Source of the DNA: Brevibacillus laterosporus DSM 25
Lineage (GTDB): Bacteria; Bacillota; Bacilli; Brevibacillales; Brevibacillaceae
Assembly (NCBI RefSeq): GCF_002706795.1
Contig: NZ_CP017705.1
Location: 4,749,501-4,813,500, forward strand
Length of the DNA: 64,000 bases
Reading direction: 5' to 3'
Shown here piece after piece: positions 59,601 to 64,000 of the stretch. A model generated the notes under the pieces. It worked only from the letters and a program-made list of their open reading frames with translations. It did no database searches and had not been told where the DNA came from. The translations under genes and the position numbers were made by a program. Numbering within the stretch: the first letter of the stretch is position 1; each line of letters opens with the position of its first letter.

Positions 59601-62600
59601 ACAAATTCTTTGATAAAAATTCCTAATGAAACACCATCCGCTATGATATGATGCATATCCACTAAGAAGAGATGACGCTCCTCTGTTATTTTTACAACTC
59701 CAACACGTAAAAGTGGTGCAAGCGAAAGGTCGAATGGCTGAATAAAATTTGTGATAAGCGTATCGATTTGATCTTCTGTTGACGTCGAGTTTGAAATGGA
59801 AAAATCAATCTCTTCATGTATACGTTGCACAATTTCTCCATTGATCGAGTGGAAAGAAGTTCGTAACGATTCATGGCGTTGAACCAGTGCTTTCATTGCT
59901 AGCTCAAATCGTTGAACATCGAGCTTTCCATCAATATACATCACACCTGGCATATTATAGCCAAGATCAGCTCCGGCTAACTGACGCAGAATATACATTC
60001 TCTTTTGAGCTGAAGATACAGGATAATATTCTTGTAGTTGAGCGGGTTGAATATCCGAATAATTGCCTTTCTCAGCATGTGTAATGTATTGAGCTAATTT
60101 AGCAATTGTTGGATTTTCAAAAATCATTTTAAACGGTACCTCTACTTGAAATACCTTGTTTAACTTAGAAATCATGTTCATTGCTTTTAATGAATGTCCG
60201 CCTAATTCAAAAAAGTTATCTTCCACCCCAATTTTGTTTACAGAGAGAACTTCATTCCAAATGCCACTTACTTTCATTTCAATCTGATTTCTAGGAGCTA
60301 CATATTCTACCCCTGTAACAATAGTTCCCGTAGGCTTCGGAAGAGCTTTACGATCCACCTTTCCATTCGGTGTAAGTGGAATTTTATCCATACGAACAAA
60401 GTAAGCAGGAATCATATAGGTTGGTAGCACACTACCTACGTGCTCTCGCAACTCGGATACCGTGATTTCTTGTTCAGAAACAAAGTAAGCATACAGCGAG
60501 TGAGACTGTTCTTCTTGCTCAGCAATAACAACTGCCTCTTTAATTGACTTATGCTGTATGATCTGCTTTTCAATCTCACCTAGCTCAATGCGATATCCGG
60601 CAATTTTTACTTGATGATCTGCTCTTCCTAAAAATTCTACATTTCCATTTAAGAAATATCTCGCTAAATCACCTGTTCGATACATGCTCGTGCCCGAGAT
60701 AAATGGATTTGAGACAAATTTTTCATCTGTTAAACTAGGTTGGTTCAGATATCCCTTCGATACACCTTCACCACTAATGCATAGCTCTCCGACAATGCCA
60801 GGTGGGACTAACTGGCCTCTTGCATCAAGAACATATACCTGCGTATTAGCGATTGGCTTACCAATAAAAGGTCGATTGGCAAATTCATTACTATTATCTG
60901 CAGTCAATAAATGTGTGATGCATCCAATGGTCGTCTCTGTTGGACCATAGTGGTTCATGACCTGCACAGCAGGATATTTAGCAAGATACGTCATCACATC
61001 AGTCACTCGAATTGGTTCCCCACCCATTACAATTAAACGGAGGGAATCGCAATGATTTGTCATCATGAATGACTCACTTCGAACAATTACACTAAAAAGG
61101 GAAGGAGTCATTTTAACATAAGTGATCTGATTTTCACTCATATACGCTAGTAACCGCTCAGTATTGATATACTCATCTTTTGTCAGTACATGTAATTGGC
61201 TACCTGACAAAATAGCTGAGAAAATCCCTGTATAGCCTAAGTCAAATGCGTAGGACGACACGAGCACTGTTCTATCTTCAAATGTTACATTAGCTTGACG
61301 CGAAAATGCAGAAACGTAATTTATTACATTTCGATGAGCAATTTGAACTCCTTTTGGCATCCCTGTCGTACCTGATGTATATATCACATAAGCAAGATTC
61401 TCTGAGTCCACCTTCGTTGCTTTAGGCAATTGCAAATCTTGATTTATCATTTCTCTATCCAACGAAAGCGTACTTACTGATGTTGGAAGAGTATTTGACA
61501 AATCACTCAAAGTCACAACAACATCTACGTCACTGTCTTCTAACATATAACTAATCCGCTCTTGTGGAGCATCGGGATCGATTGGTAGGTAAGCTCCACC
61601 TGCCCTCCATATTCCCATGATTCCAATCATCATTTCTAACGATGGAGGAGTCATGATCCCCACGATCTTATTCGCACCTACGCCCCTCTCTTGCAACAGA
61701 GCTGCAACATGGTTTGCTTTTTCATGTAGATCCTGATAAGTCAGTTTTTCTTCTCCAAACACGACTGCATGTTGTAAGGGATATTTCTTTACGCATGATT
61801 CAAACAAGTCATACATTGTGACATCATGAGGAATATCTGCTTCTACCCCAGTTGTTCTTGTAATGAGTTCAGCTTGCTCTTCTTGAGTTAATAATGGAAT
61901 TTCGGCAAGCTTTTGCTCCACATTTTCAACAAAAGCACGTATGATCATTTGGAAATGCTTGACGAATTGCTCAATGGTTTCACGCTTAAATAGGGCTGTG
62001 CTGTACTGTAATTTACAACGAATTTCGCCGTCTACCTCGGAAGCAAAGAGCGTCATATCTACTTTTGAAATGGAATGGACAAAGTCATATGGTGTTATTC
62101 TCAACTGATCTAGCTCAAATGTGGTTTGATCCATGTTTTGTAGCACGAGCATCGTATCAAATAATGGATTCCGACTAAAATCACGAGGTAAATCTAATTT
62201 ATCTACCAAAGCTTCAAATGGATAATCTTGATGTTCGAATGCACCTAATGTCATTTGCTTCACTTCAGCAATGAACTCACCTAATGTCTTACTTGCCTCA
62301 GGATAGGTTCGCATCGCTAGCGTATTAATAAAGCTTCCCATAATGCGTTCAACATCAGCATGCCTTCTTCCAGCAATGGGAGAGCCAATAATAATTTCTT
62401 CCTGTCCAGCATACTTTGATAAAAGAACACTATAAGCCGATAACAATACCATATACAGGGTAGCCCCTGATTTCGTTGTTACATCATAGAGTCCAGAAGT
62501 TAACTGTTTTGGAATGACAAAGTCAACTCCATCCCCTTCAAAACTCTGAGTAACTGGTCTACGTGAATCTGTAGGTAGCTGAAGTACCGGTATTTCACCT

Positions 62601-64000
62601 TTTAATGTGTTGATCCAGTAGTTTTCTTGCTTTTCAAATATCTCTGATTGGAACAGCTCGTTTTGCCAAACTGCAAAATCCTTATACTGGATGCGTAGCT
62701 CAGGCAAGCTCTCACCATGATAGAGCTTCATAAACTCTTCGACAAACACAGAGATAGATACTCCATCAGAGATGATATGGTGTATATCCAAAAGGAAGAG
62801 ATGCTTCTGCTCTTCTAATGCAACCAAACCAACTCGAAGCAATGGTGCAATAGATAAATCAAATGGTTTAATAAAATCAGTAACAATCTGCTCGATTTGA
62901 TCTTCCTTGGAATTCATCCGAATCATTTCTACTTGAACAGATTGATGTACCTTTTGTACTGGTTCACCATCTATTGAATGGAAAGAAGTTCGTAAGGCTT
63001 CATGTCGAGTTACTATACTTTTCATTGCATCTTCAAAGCGCTGTGTGTCTAAATTTCCCTCAATGATTAGAGCACCTGGCATATTATAGCTAACGCTATC
63101 CTCATTGAGTTGGTGAAGGATATACATCCTCTTTTGAGCTGAAGAGACTGGATAGTACTCTTGAGGTGCTACTGGTTCGATTGCCGAGTACATTCCGTTT
63201 TCTGTGTTAGCAATAAAATGAGAAATGGCCGCAATTGTAGGTGTGTCAAATAATACCTTTAAGGGTAAATCAACATTGAATGCCTTAGATATTTGAGAAA
63301 TAACCGTCATTGCCTTTAGAGAATGGCCACCTAATTCAAAAAAATTATCTAAGACACTAACTTCATTTACGTTTAATACGCCCTTCCAAATCGTAGCCAG
63401 TTGGTCTTCAATGAGGGTACGTGGTGCTACAAATTCAACACCTGTACGAATGGAGCCATCAGGTTTTGGCAATTTTTTTCTCTCTACTTTACCATTGGAT
63501 GTCAAAGGGATTTCTTCCAGACGGATAAAGTAGGATGGGATCATATAAGACGGCAAAGTACTCCCTACATGTTCACGGAGTTCAGATACAGGTAAGTCAG
63601 AATCAGAAACAATGTACGCATATAGTACATTTTGCGAGGATTCATCTTTCTCGACAATAACGACAGCTTCTTTAATCATTTCATGCTGTACTAATTTTGC
63701 TTCTATTTCTCCCATCTCAATGCGATGACCCCGTATTTTTACCTGATGATCTGTCCTTCCCATATATTCCATATTTCCATCTGGCAACCATCTCGCAAGG
63801 TCTCCTGTTCGATACATTCTTTCCCCAGGTCTAAAGGGGTTTTCTATAAATTTTTCCGCGGTTAGCTCAGGTCGATTTAAATAGCCTCTGGCAACTCCAT
63901 CCCCAGCAATGTACATTTCTCCAATAGAGCCAATTGGCACTGGCTGCAAGGCTGTGTCTAATAGATAGATATTTACATTGTCGGCGGGTACACCAATTGG
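46862..64000 (-). CDS. Loloatin/tyrocidine-type peptide synthetase, C-terminal protein (NRPS2, N-terminus outside the window)
   Basis: At least 5712 residues are encoded here and the frame stays open to the right edge, so the start lies outside. Visible order: end of A0 - T0, then five full modules C-A-T, the last followed by a thioesterase (GYSSGG). There are no epimerase domains, and all C domains are of the L-C-L type (SSAQKRM, HHIISDG and variants). Pocket codes by manual alignment read Asp, an uncertain residue, Val, Orn and Leu. With A0 this makes six modules, the same number as TycC (Asn-Gln-Tyr-Val-Orn-Leu, cyclising TE). The loloatin ring ends Asn-Asp-Tyr/Trp-Val-Orn-Leu, which fits better because of the Asp. 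Two ABC genes follow, as in the tyrocidine operon. Earlier NRPS genes should lie beyond 64000. Confidence 0.92.
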   Translation of the reverse strand, partial: PIGVPADNVNIYLLDTALQPVPIGSIGEMYIAGDGVARGYLNRPELTAEKFIENPFRPGERMYRTGDLARWLPDGNMEYMGRTDHQVKIRGHRIEMGEIEAKLVQHEMIKEAVVIVEKDESSQNVLYAYIVSDSDLPVSELREHVGSTLPSYMIPSYFIRLEEIPLTSNGKVERKKLPKPDGSIRTGVEFVAPRTLIEDQLATIWKGVLNVNEVSVLDNFFELGGHSLKAMTVISQISKAFNVDLPLKVLFDTPTIAAISHFIANTENGMYSAIEPVAPQEYYPVSSAQKRMYILHQLNEDSVSYNMPGALIIEGNLDTQRFEDAMKSIVTRHEALRTSFHSIDGEPVQKVHQSVQVEMIRMNSKEDQIEQIVTDFIKPFDLSIAPLLRVGLVALEEQKHLFLLDIHHIISDGVSISVFVEEFMKLYHGESLPELRIQYKDFAVWQNELFQSEIFEKQENYWINTLKGEIPVLQLPTDSRRPVTQSFEGDGVDFVIPKQLTSGLYDVTTKSGATLYMVLLSAYSVLLSKYAGQEEIIIGSPIAGRRHADVERIMGSFINTLAMRTYPEASKTLGEFIAEVKQMTLGAFEHQDYPFEALVDKLDLPRDFSRNPLFDTMLVLQNMDQTTFELDQLRITPYDFVHSISKVDMTLFASEVDGEIRCKLQYSTALFKRETIEQFVKHFQMIIRAFVENVEQKLAEIPLLTQEEQAELITRTTGVEADIPHDVTMYDLFESCVKKYPLQHAVVFGEEKLTYQDLHEKANHVAALLQERGVGANKIVGIMTPPSLEMMIGIMGIWRAGGAYLPIDPDAPQERISYMLEDSDVDVVVTLSDLSNTLPTSVSTLSLDREMINQDLQLPKATKVDSENLAYVIYTSGTTGMPKGVQIAHRNVINYVSAFSRQANVTFEDRTVLVSSYAFDLGYTGIFSAILSGSQLHVLTKDEYINTERLLAYMSENQITYVKMTPSLFSVIVRSESFMMTNHCDSLRLIVMGGEPIRVTDVMTYLAKYPAVQVMNHYGPTETTIGCITHLLTADNSNEFANRPFIGKPIANTQVYVLDARGQLVPPGIVGELCISGEGVSKGYLNQPSLTDEKFVSNPFISGTSMYRTGDLARYFLNGNVEFLGRADHQVKIAGYRIELGEIEKQIIQHKSIKEAVVIAEQEEQSHSLYAYFVSEQEITVSELREHVGSVLPTYMIPAYFVRMDKIPLTPNGKVDRKALPKPTGTIVTGVEYVAPRNQIEMKVSGIWNEVLSVNKIGVEDNFFELGGHSLKAMNMISKLNKVFQVEVPFKMIFENPTIAKLAQYITHAEKGNYSDIQPAQLQEYYPVSSAQKRMYILRQLAGADLGYNMPGVMYIDGKLDVQRFELAMKALVQRHESLRTSFHSINGEIVQRIHEEIDFSISNSTSTEDQIDTLITNFIQPFDLSLAPLLRVGVVKITEERHLFLVDMHHIIADGVSLGIFIKEFVQLYQEKELSELRLQYKDFATWQNEWFETGILNKQETYWLTAFAEEIPLLNLSTDFPRPLTKSFQGDRFIFGTGTNLMQELYRIANETGTTLYMVLLATYNIFLSKYSGQEDIIVGTPIAGRTHADVDQIMGMFVNTLALRNYPVGTKTFKEFIEEVKQNTLQAYENQDYPFEVLVEKLDVHRDLSRNPLFDTIFILQNTDKKVFEIENLTFHPYITEVKQAKFDLTLEATEESMEIVFCLEYCSKLFKKETIEQMASHFLQIVRAVTENPEVALSEINMLTLEERQQVLVDFNNNHVPYSMGTIHSFFEEQVEKTPDHIALSYAGQTLTYRQLNERANQLAVFLRNKGVQPEQIVGIMAERSFEMIVGIYGVLKSGAAYLPIDPAYPQERIQYLLEDSGATILLTQTHLTKQITTEIEWIDLQDNQIYVGDGKNLSNVNQASDLAYIIYTSGTTGKPKGVMIEHQSIINCLQYRKEEYGFTPNDKVLQIFSFAFDGFVASLFSPMMGGAISVLPREEEAKDPFALRNVIAAESITHYHGVPSLFHAILDCSTAEDFHQLRNISLGGEKITPQLVQKVKQKNPAIEINNEYGPTENSVLTTVKRSMKVGETITIGRPIANVAVYILDSNHLLQPVGVIGELCIGGQGLARGYLHRPELTEEKFVPNPFVLGERMYKTGDYAKWLPDGTIEYIGRVDEQVKIRGYRIEIGEIENATLTFDKINEAIVVVSEDTTQQQLLTAYFTAEEEVILPELRAHLAKELPEYMVPTYFVQLEAFPTTPNGKIDRKGLPKPEGDPVLGTVYVAAKNATEAKLVEIWENVLGHKKIGVNDNFFDLGGHSLRAMTVMSHVHKECGVELPLKLLFEKSTIAELATFIDQATKSKYVPIQPVSPKEHYPVSSAQKRMYILRQFDGAGTIYNMPSALYMDGKLDYPRFEDALQQVINRHEALRTSFHSINGEPMQRVHQSVELEILYKEASIDQVDQLVHEFIQNFDLEVAPLLRVGLIKIEEERHLFLMDMHHIVSDGVSAGILFEEFAKLYRGESLPELRIQYKDFAVWQNELFASDAFNKQESYWTNTFAGEIPVLNLPTDHSRPTVQSFDGDQVVFHTGKQVMEDLYKLANETSTTLYMVLLAAFNVLLSKYSGQEELVIGSPIAGRAHPDVEKVMGMFVNTLALKNNPSGMKSFKAFLAEVQQNTLEAYENQDYPFELLVETLEIQRDLGRNPLFDIMFILQNMERKSFVLDDLQITPHVAQRGYSKFDLTLEANEEQSGLQFSLVYSTRLFKKKSIERMAGHFLQIIDIIAKQPDIALSEISLLSEAERQQIVAEFNETSTDYPRMLAIHQWFEEQVEKNPDHIAVVSEGNTLTYQELNNRANQVAWILRQKGVESNHVVGLLADRTHEMIIGIMGILKAGGAYLGIDPEYPSERISYMIEDCQVNIVLSLRHLTSLLVEEVDIILLDDESLNQGDVTNLPSITDPNDIAYIMYTSGSTGKPKGVMVEHRNVVRLVINTNYVEVTPEDRMIQTGAIGFDAMTFEIFGALLHGARLYLVNKNILLDSELLGSFLQANQITTMWLTSPLFNQLSQDNESMFASLTNLIVGGDVLSPKHINKVKQTNPNLVIWNGYGPTENTTFSTCFRIDEEFIDNIPIGKPISNSTAYILDQCNHLQPIGVPGELCVGGEGVARGYINKPELTAEKFVSNPFVPGEQMYRTGDLARWLPDGTIEYLGRIDQQVKIRGFRIEIGEIESVLARQDKVKESVITVVEDKGGQKALCAYYVSENATLIPELREQLAEELPSYMVPTFFVQLEKMPLTPNGKVDRRALPKPDGELIAGTEYVAPSNQIEEQLVDIWKSVLGVSKIGVRDNFFELGGHSLKAMTVISSVHKVFHVELPLKILFESPTIFALASYISGLEKGKYVAIQQAVKTDFYPVSSAQKRMYILHQFEGTGISYNVPGVMFIEGSLDYNRFDYAMRGLVNRHEALRTSFKTVNGDPVQIIHDTVNFAVTYQEASEDQVEQIVDEFIQPFDLEIAPLFRIGLVTLSEKRHLFLMDMHHIISDGVSMQIIIKEFAQLYNEQNLPECNIQYKDFAVWQNELFQSEVIQKQEEFWLNTFAGELPILNLQTDFPRPSVQSFEGDHIIFGTGKQLMADLLSLSNETGATLYMLLLAAYNLLLSKYTGQEEIVIGTPIAGRSHADVENIVGMFVNTLALKNRPLSELTFREFVAEVKNNALEAFQNQDYPFENLVEKLQIRRDLSRNPLFDTMFSLGKTDSTGFEIDGLHYVPYEMKGQIAKFDISLDAFETQDEIQLQFSYCTKLFSKETIERWAIHYSQILQSIVANPDKKLSEISVLSESEKNQIVYDFNATKTSYPMNKMFHQLFEEQVEKTPNNIAVISGHEQLTYQELNTKANQLARILRQKGVQPERTVGIIIDRSLHMVVSMLAVLKAGGAYVPIDMDYPQDRKEFMLEDSNAMLLLTLQNLAEQLVFEHEVLYLDQDEYYQGDGTNLQNVSEKHHMAYIIYTSGTTGKPKGVVIEHQSYINIAFAWREEYHLETFPVRLLQMASFSFDVSAGDFARALLHGGQLVVCPNEVKLDPASLYDMLSRYQITIFESTPALVVPLMEYIFEHKLDISQMKLLIIGADSCSMDDYRALLGKFGKSIRIINSYGVTEACIDSSYYEQPFEFLHAVGTAPIGKPLPNTTMYIMDQSGGLVPIGVVGELCIGGAGVAREYLNRPELTAEKFVDNPFVPGEKLYRSGDLAKWLPDGNIEFLGRTDHQVKIRGVRIELGEIESQMRKLDGLREVVVIAKEDQTKEKFLCAYMVTDREVSIAEIRAHLAAELPIAMIPTTFISLEAMPLTANGKIDKRSLPDPDNSLLSNTDYVAPRTQLESQLATVWQQVLGIGRVGSKDDFFALGGHSLRAMMVISQMHKEYQMDIPLRVLFEKPTIEEIAQYLESERTKQIISIRPATKQDYYPVSAAQRRMFILNQFDGIDISYNMPSIMLLEGKLDLVKLEKAFRDVINRHESLRTSFEVVNGSPVQKIHAVVDFTVDHQVAVEEELEEIIDEFIQPFQLNKAPLLRVKLVQTRLDRYLLLVDTHHIISDGVSSGIIISELVELYQGNTLPELTIQYKDFSIWQHEQYQTEMYKKQEDHWFQTFADEIPVLNLPTDFPRPTTQSFDGDVITIGTGKELMEGLYKIATDTGTTLYMVLLATYNVLLSKYSGQEDLIVGTPVTGRSHVDLENTVGMFVNTLAMRNKPARSKSFREFLLEVKQNALRAYENQDYPFEELVEKLKLQRDVSRNPMFDTMFTLQNRGEDAIELDELRFVAYEGENKSKHSKFDLTFIATEERDQIMIGVEYCTKLYRPETIKRLMTNFLQIMNAIIDNPDVRLAAIELLTNAEKTQLLQEFNNTERDYQQDTTVHQLFEEQVRKTPDQVALIWDKKKLTYQELNERANQLARTLHNKGVVPNQLVAIMADRSVEMIIGIMGILKAGAAYVPIDPAYPTERIEYVLEDSGAILLLTQAHLFNELSANMMRLNLDEKQNYVVDGTNLTVVNQPTDLAYVIYTSGTTGKPKGVMIEHHSIVNCLQWRRDEYAFNPKDKALQIFSFAFDGFVASLFAPMLGGATSILPREEEAKDPFALRKLIASESITHYYGVPSLFNAIVDSATAEDLHQLRCVTLGGEKLSPQIVQKIKQKNPAIEINNEYGPTENSVITTIQRAIEVDQEITIGRPLANVAVYIVNTEHHLQPIGVVGELCIAGRGLGRGYLNRPELTEEKFVANPFAPGERMYKTGDLAKWRTDGTIEYVGRVDEQVKVRGFRIEIGEIESTILHYHGVKEVVVTAQEDQHAQQYLCAYFVAEKEVVLADLRKFVSKELPAYMVPTYFVQLLELPTTANGKVDKRALPEPQNIGVAAKEYVAPRNMIEEQMAAIWQEVLEVDPIGITDHFFEIGGHSLKAMHLISKVYEYMQEELPLHLVFQHPTIEKMAEFILHKQYEQNTGHPILLNKETIRPVFSFTPIGAHSTFYQKLAEEIHDISLYSFDFIEEDNRIEQYVNAIIQIDSEGPYTLMGYSSGGNLAFEVAKELETQGHQVSSIILFDSYWKDKAIEQTAAEARKEIEAFFTEIGVHNEMFNMTKEDLELFITNDFVKQGFIQNMLSYLLFHNQLVNEGTIKAAIHLIQSECEQGNSAAYEAEKWNEEVWSRASEQFIAYRGYGDHSKMLSGEQVPKNASILQEILQAIFVLK
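50691..53820 (-). other. NRPS2 module 4: C - A - T, ornithine
   Basis: C motif HHIISDG at about 53425-53450. Pocket residues D V G E I G S I D (K) match the ornithine code exactly. Carrier GGHSLRAM at about 50850. Confidence 0.88.
53821..56925 (-). other. NRPS2 module 3: C - A - T, valine
   Basis: C motif HHIVSDG at about 56525-56548. Pocket residues D A F W I G G T F (K) match the valine code exactly. Carrier GGHSLKAM at about 53980. Confidence 0.88.
56926..60035 (-). other. NRPS2 module 2: C - A - T, substrate uncertain
   Basis: C motif HHIIADG at about 59635-59655. A pocket residues D G A H S G E V L (K). The pattern DGA..GEV resembles one leucine code (DGAYTGEVV) and, more loosely, a tyrosine code (DGTITAEVA). 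Loloatin would need Tyr or Trp here. Carrier GGHSLRAM at about 57085. Confidence 0.75.
60036..63165 (-). other. NRPS2 module 1: C - A - T, aspartate
   Basis: C motif HHIISDG at about 62762-62785. A-domain core TSGTTGMPKG at about 61350-61385. Pocket residues D L T K V G H I G (K) match the aspartate code exactly. Carrier GGHSLKAM at about 60195. Confidence 0.88.
63166..64000 (-). other. NRPS2 module 0 (partial): end of A domain and T domain
   Basis: The last third of an A domain is visible (GYLNRPELTAEKF, YRTGDLARWLPDGNMEYMGRTDHQVKIRGHRIE, NGKVERKKLPKP), then a carrier site GGHSLKAM at about 63330. The pocket residues are outside the window, so the substrate cannot be read. Asn is expected if the loloatin reading is right. 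Confidence 0.8.

Noticed and set aside
46862..64000. Long near-repeats across NRPS2 as a repeat element
   Set aside because: They are homologous C-A-T modules, not a separate repeat.
1..64000. CRISPR array, tRNA or rRNA genes
   Set aside because: No regular spacer-repeat pattern, no cloverleaf and no rRNA-like stretch was seen.

Overview
The window looks like part of a Brevibacillus chromosome, most likely B. laterosporus or a close relative. It is low-GC Firmicute DNA with strong AGGAGG-type ribosome binding sites, T-box leaders and a Bacillus-type replication terminator gene. It also carries a loloatin/tyrocidine-type peptide synthetase, a lipopeptide synthetase and an anthrax-type binary toxin pair. 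The species is inferred from this gene content; no rRNA or other marker gene is present. Nearly every gene lies on the minus strand.

Layout. 1-7.9 kb: the 5' part of an Mga/AtxA-like regulator, a decayed gene-poor stretch, an arsenic operon (arsR, acr3, arsC, arsM) bounded by two imperfect 45-bp direct repeats, an acetyltransferase, two unknown small proteins and a YheC/D-like ATP-grasp protein. A family of roughly 18-bp repeats (GACACAAAC...GTATAC) is scattered here. 8.2-28.8 kb: an MFS exporter and a 6390-residue, five-module NRPS (NRPS1: Cs-A-T-E / C-A-T / C-A-T-E / C-A-T / C-A-T-TE). It is predicted to make a linear lipopentapeptide with D residues at positions 1 and 3 and Ser at position 2. 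29.5-34.7 kb: an FAD-Rieske oxidoreductase, a replication terminator protein gene (rtp) with two perfectly inverted Ter-like sites upstream, an XRE-DUF1232 protein, an MntP-like membrane protein, a siderophore-binding-protein remnant and a small secreted DUF3221-type protein.

34.7-40.5 kb: a two-component toxin locus. The A component has a lethal-factor-like N-terminal domain and an ADP-ribosyltransferase domain. The B component is PA-like, with PA14, an RKKR cleavage site, a Ca-binding loop and a pore-forming region, but ends in a ricin-type lectin domain. An IS3-family element with a broken orfB lies behind it. 41-43.2 kb: a BrnQ branched-chain amino acid transporter behind two tandem T-box leaders, both of which appear to read a valine GUC specifier.

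43.2-64 kb: two half-size ABC exporters downstream of a giant NRPS (NRPS2) that runs off the right edge. The five complete A domains of NRPS2 read Asp, an uncertain residue, Val, Orn and Leu, followed by a thioesterase. This order, with the two ABC genes directly after it, parallels TycC-TycD-TycE of tyrocidine and fits the C-terminal half of loloatin.

How they fit together. Two peptide-antibiotic loci, each with its own exporter, and a secreted binary toxin flank what looks like the replication terminus. BrnQ imports branched-chain amino acids of the kind the synthetases use, although functional coupling is only a possibility. Substrate calls come from manual alignment of binding-pocket residues and should be read as predictions.
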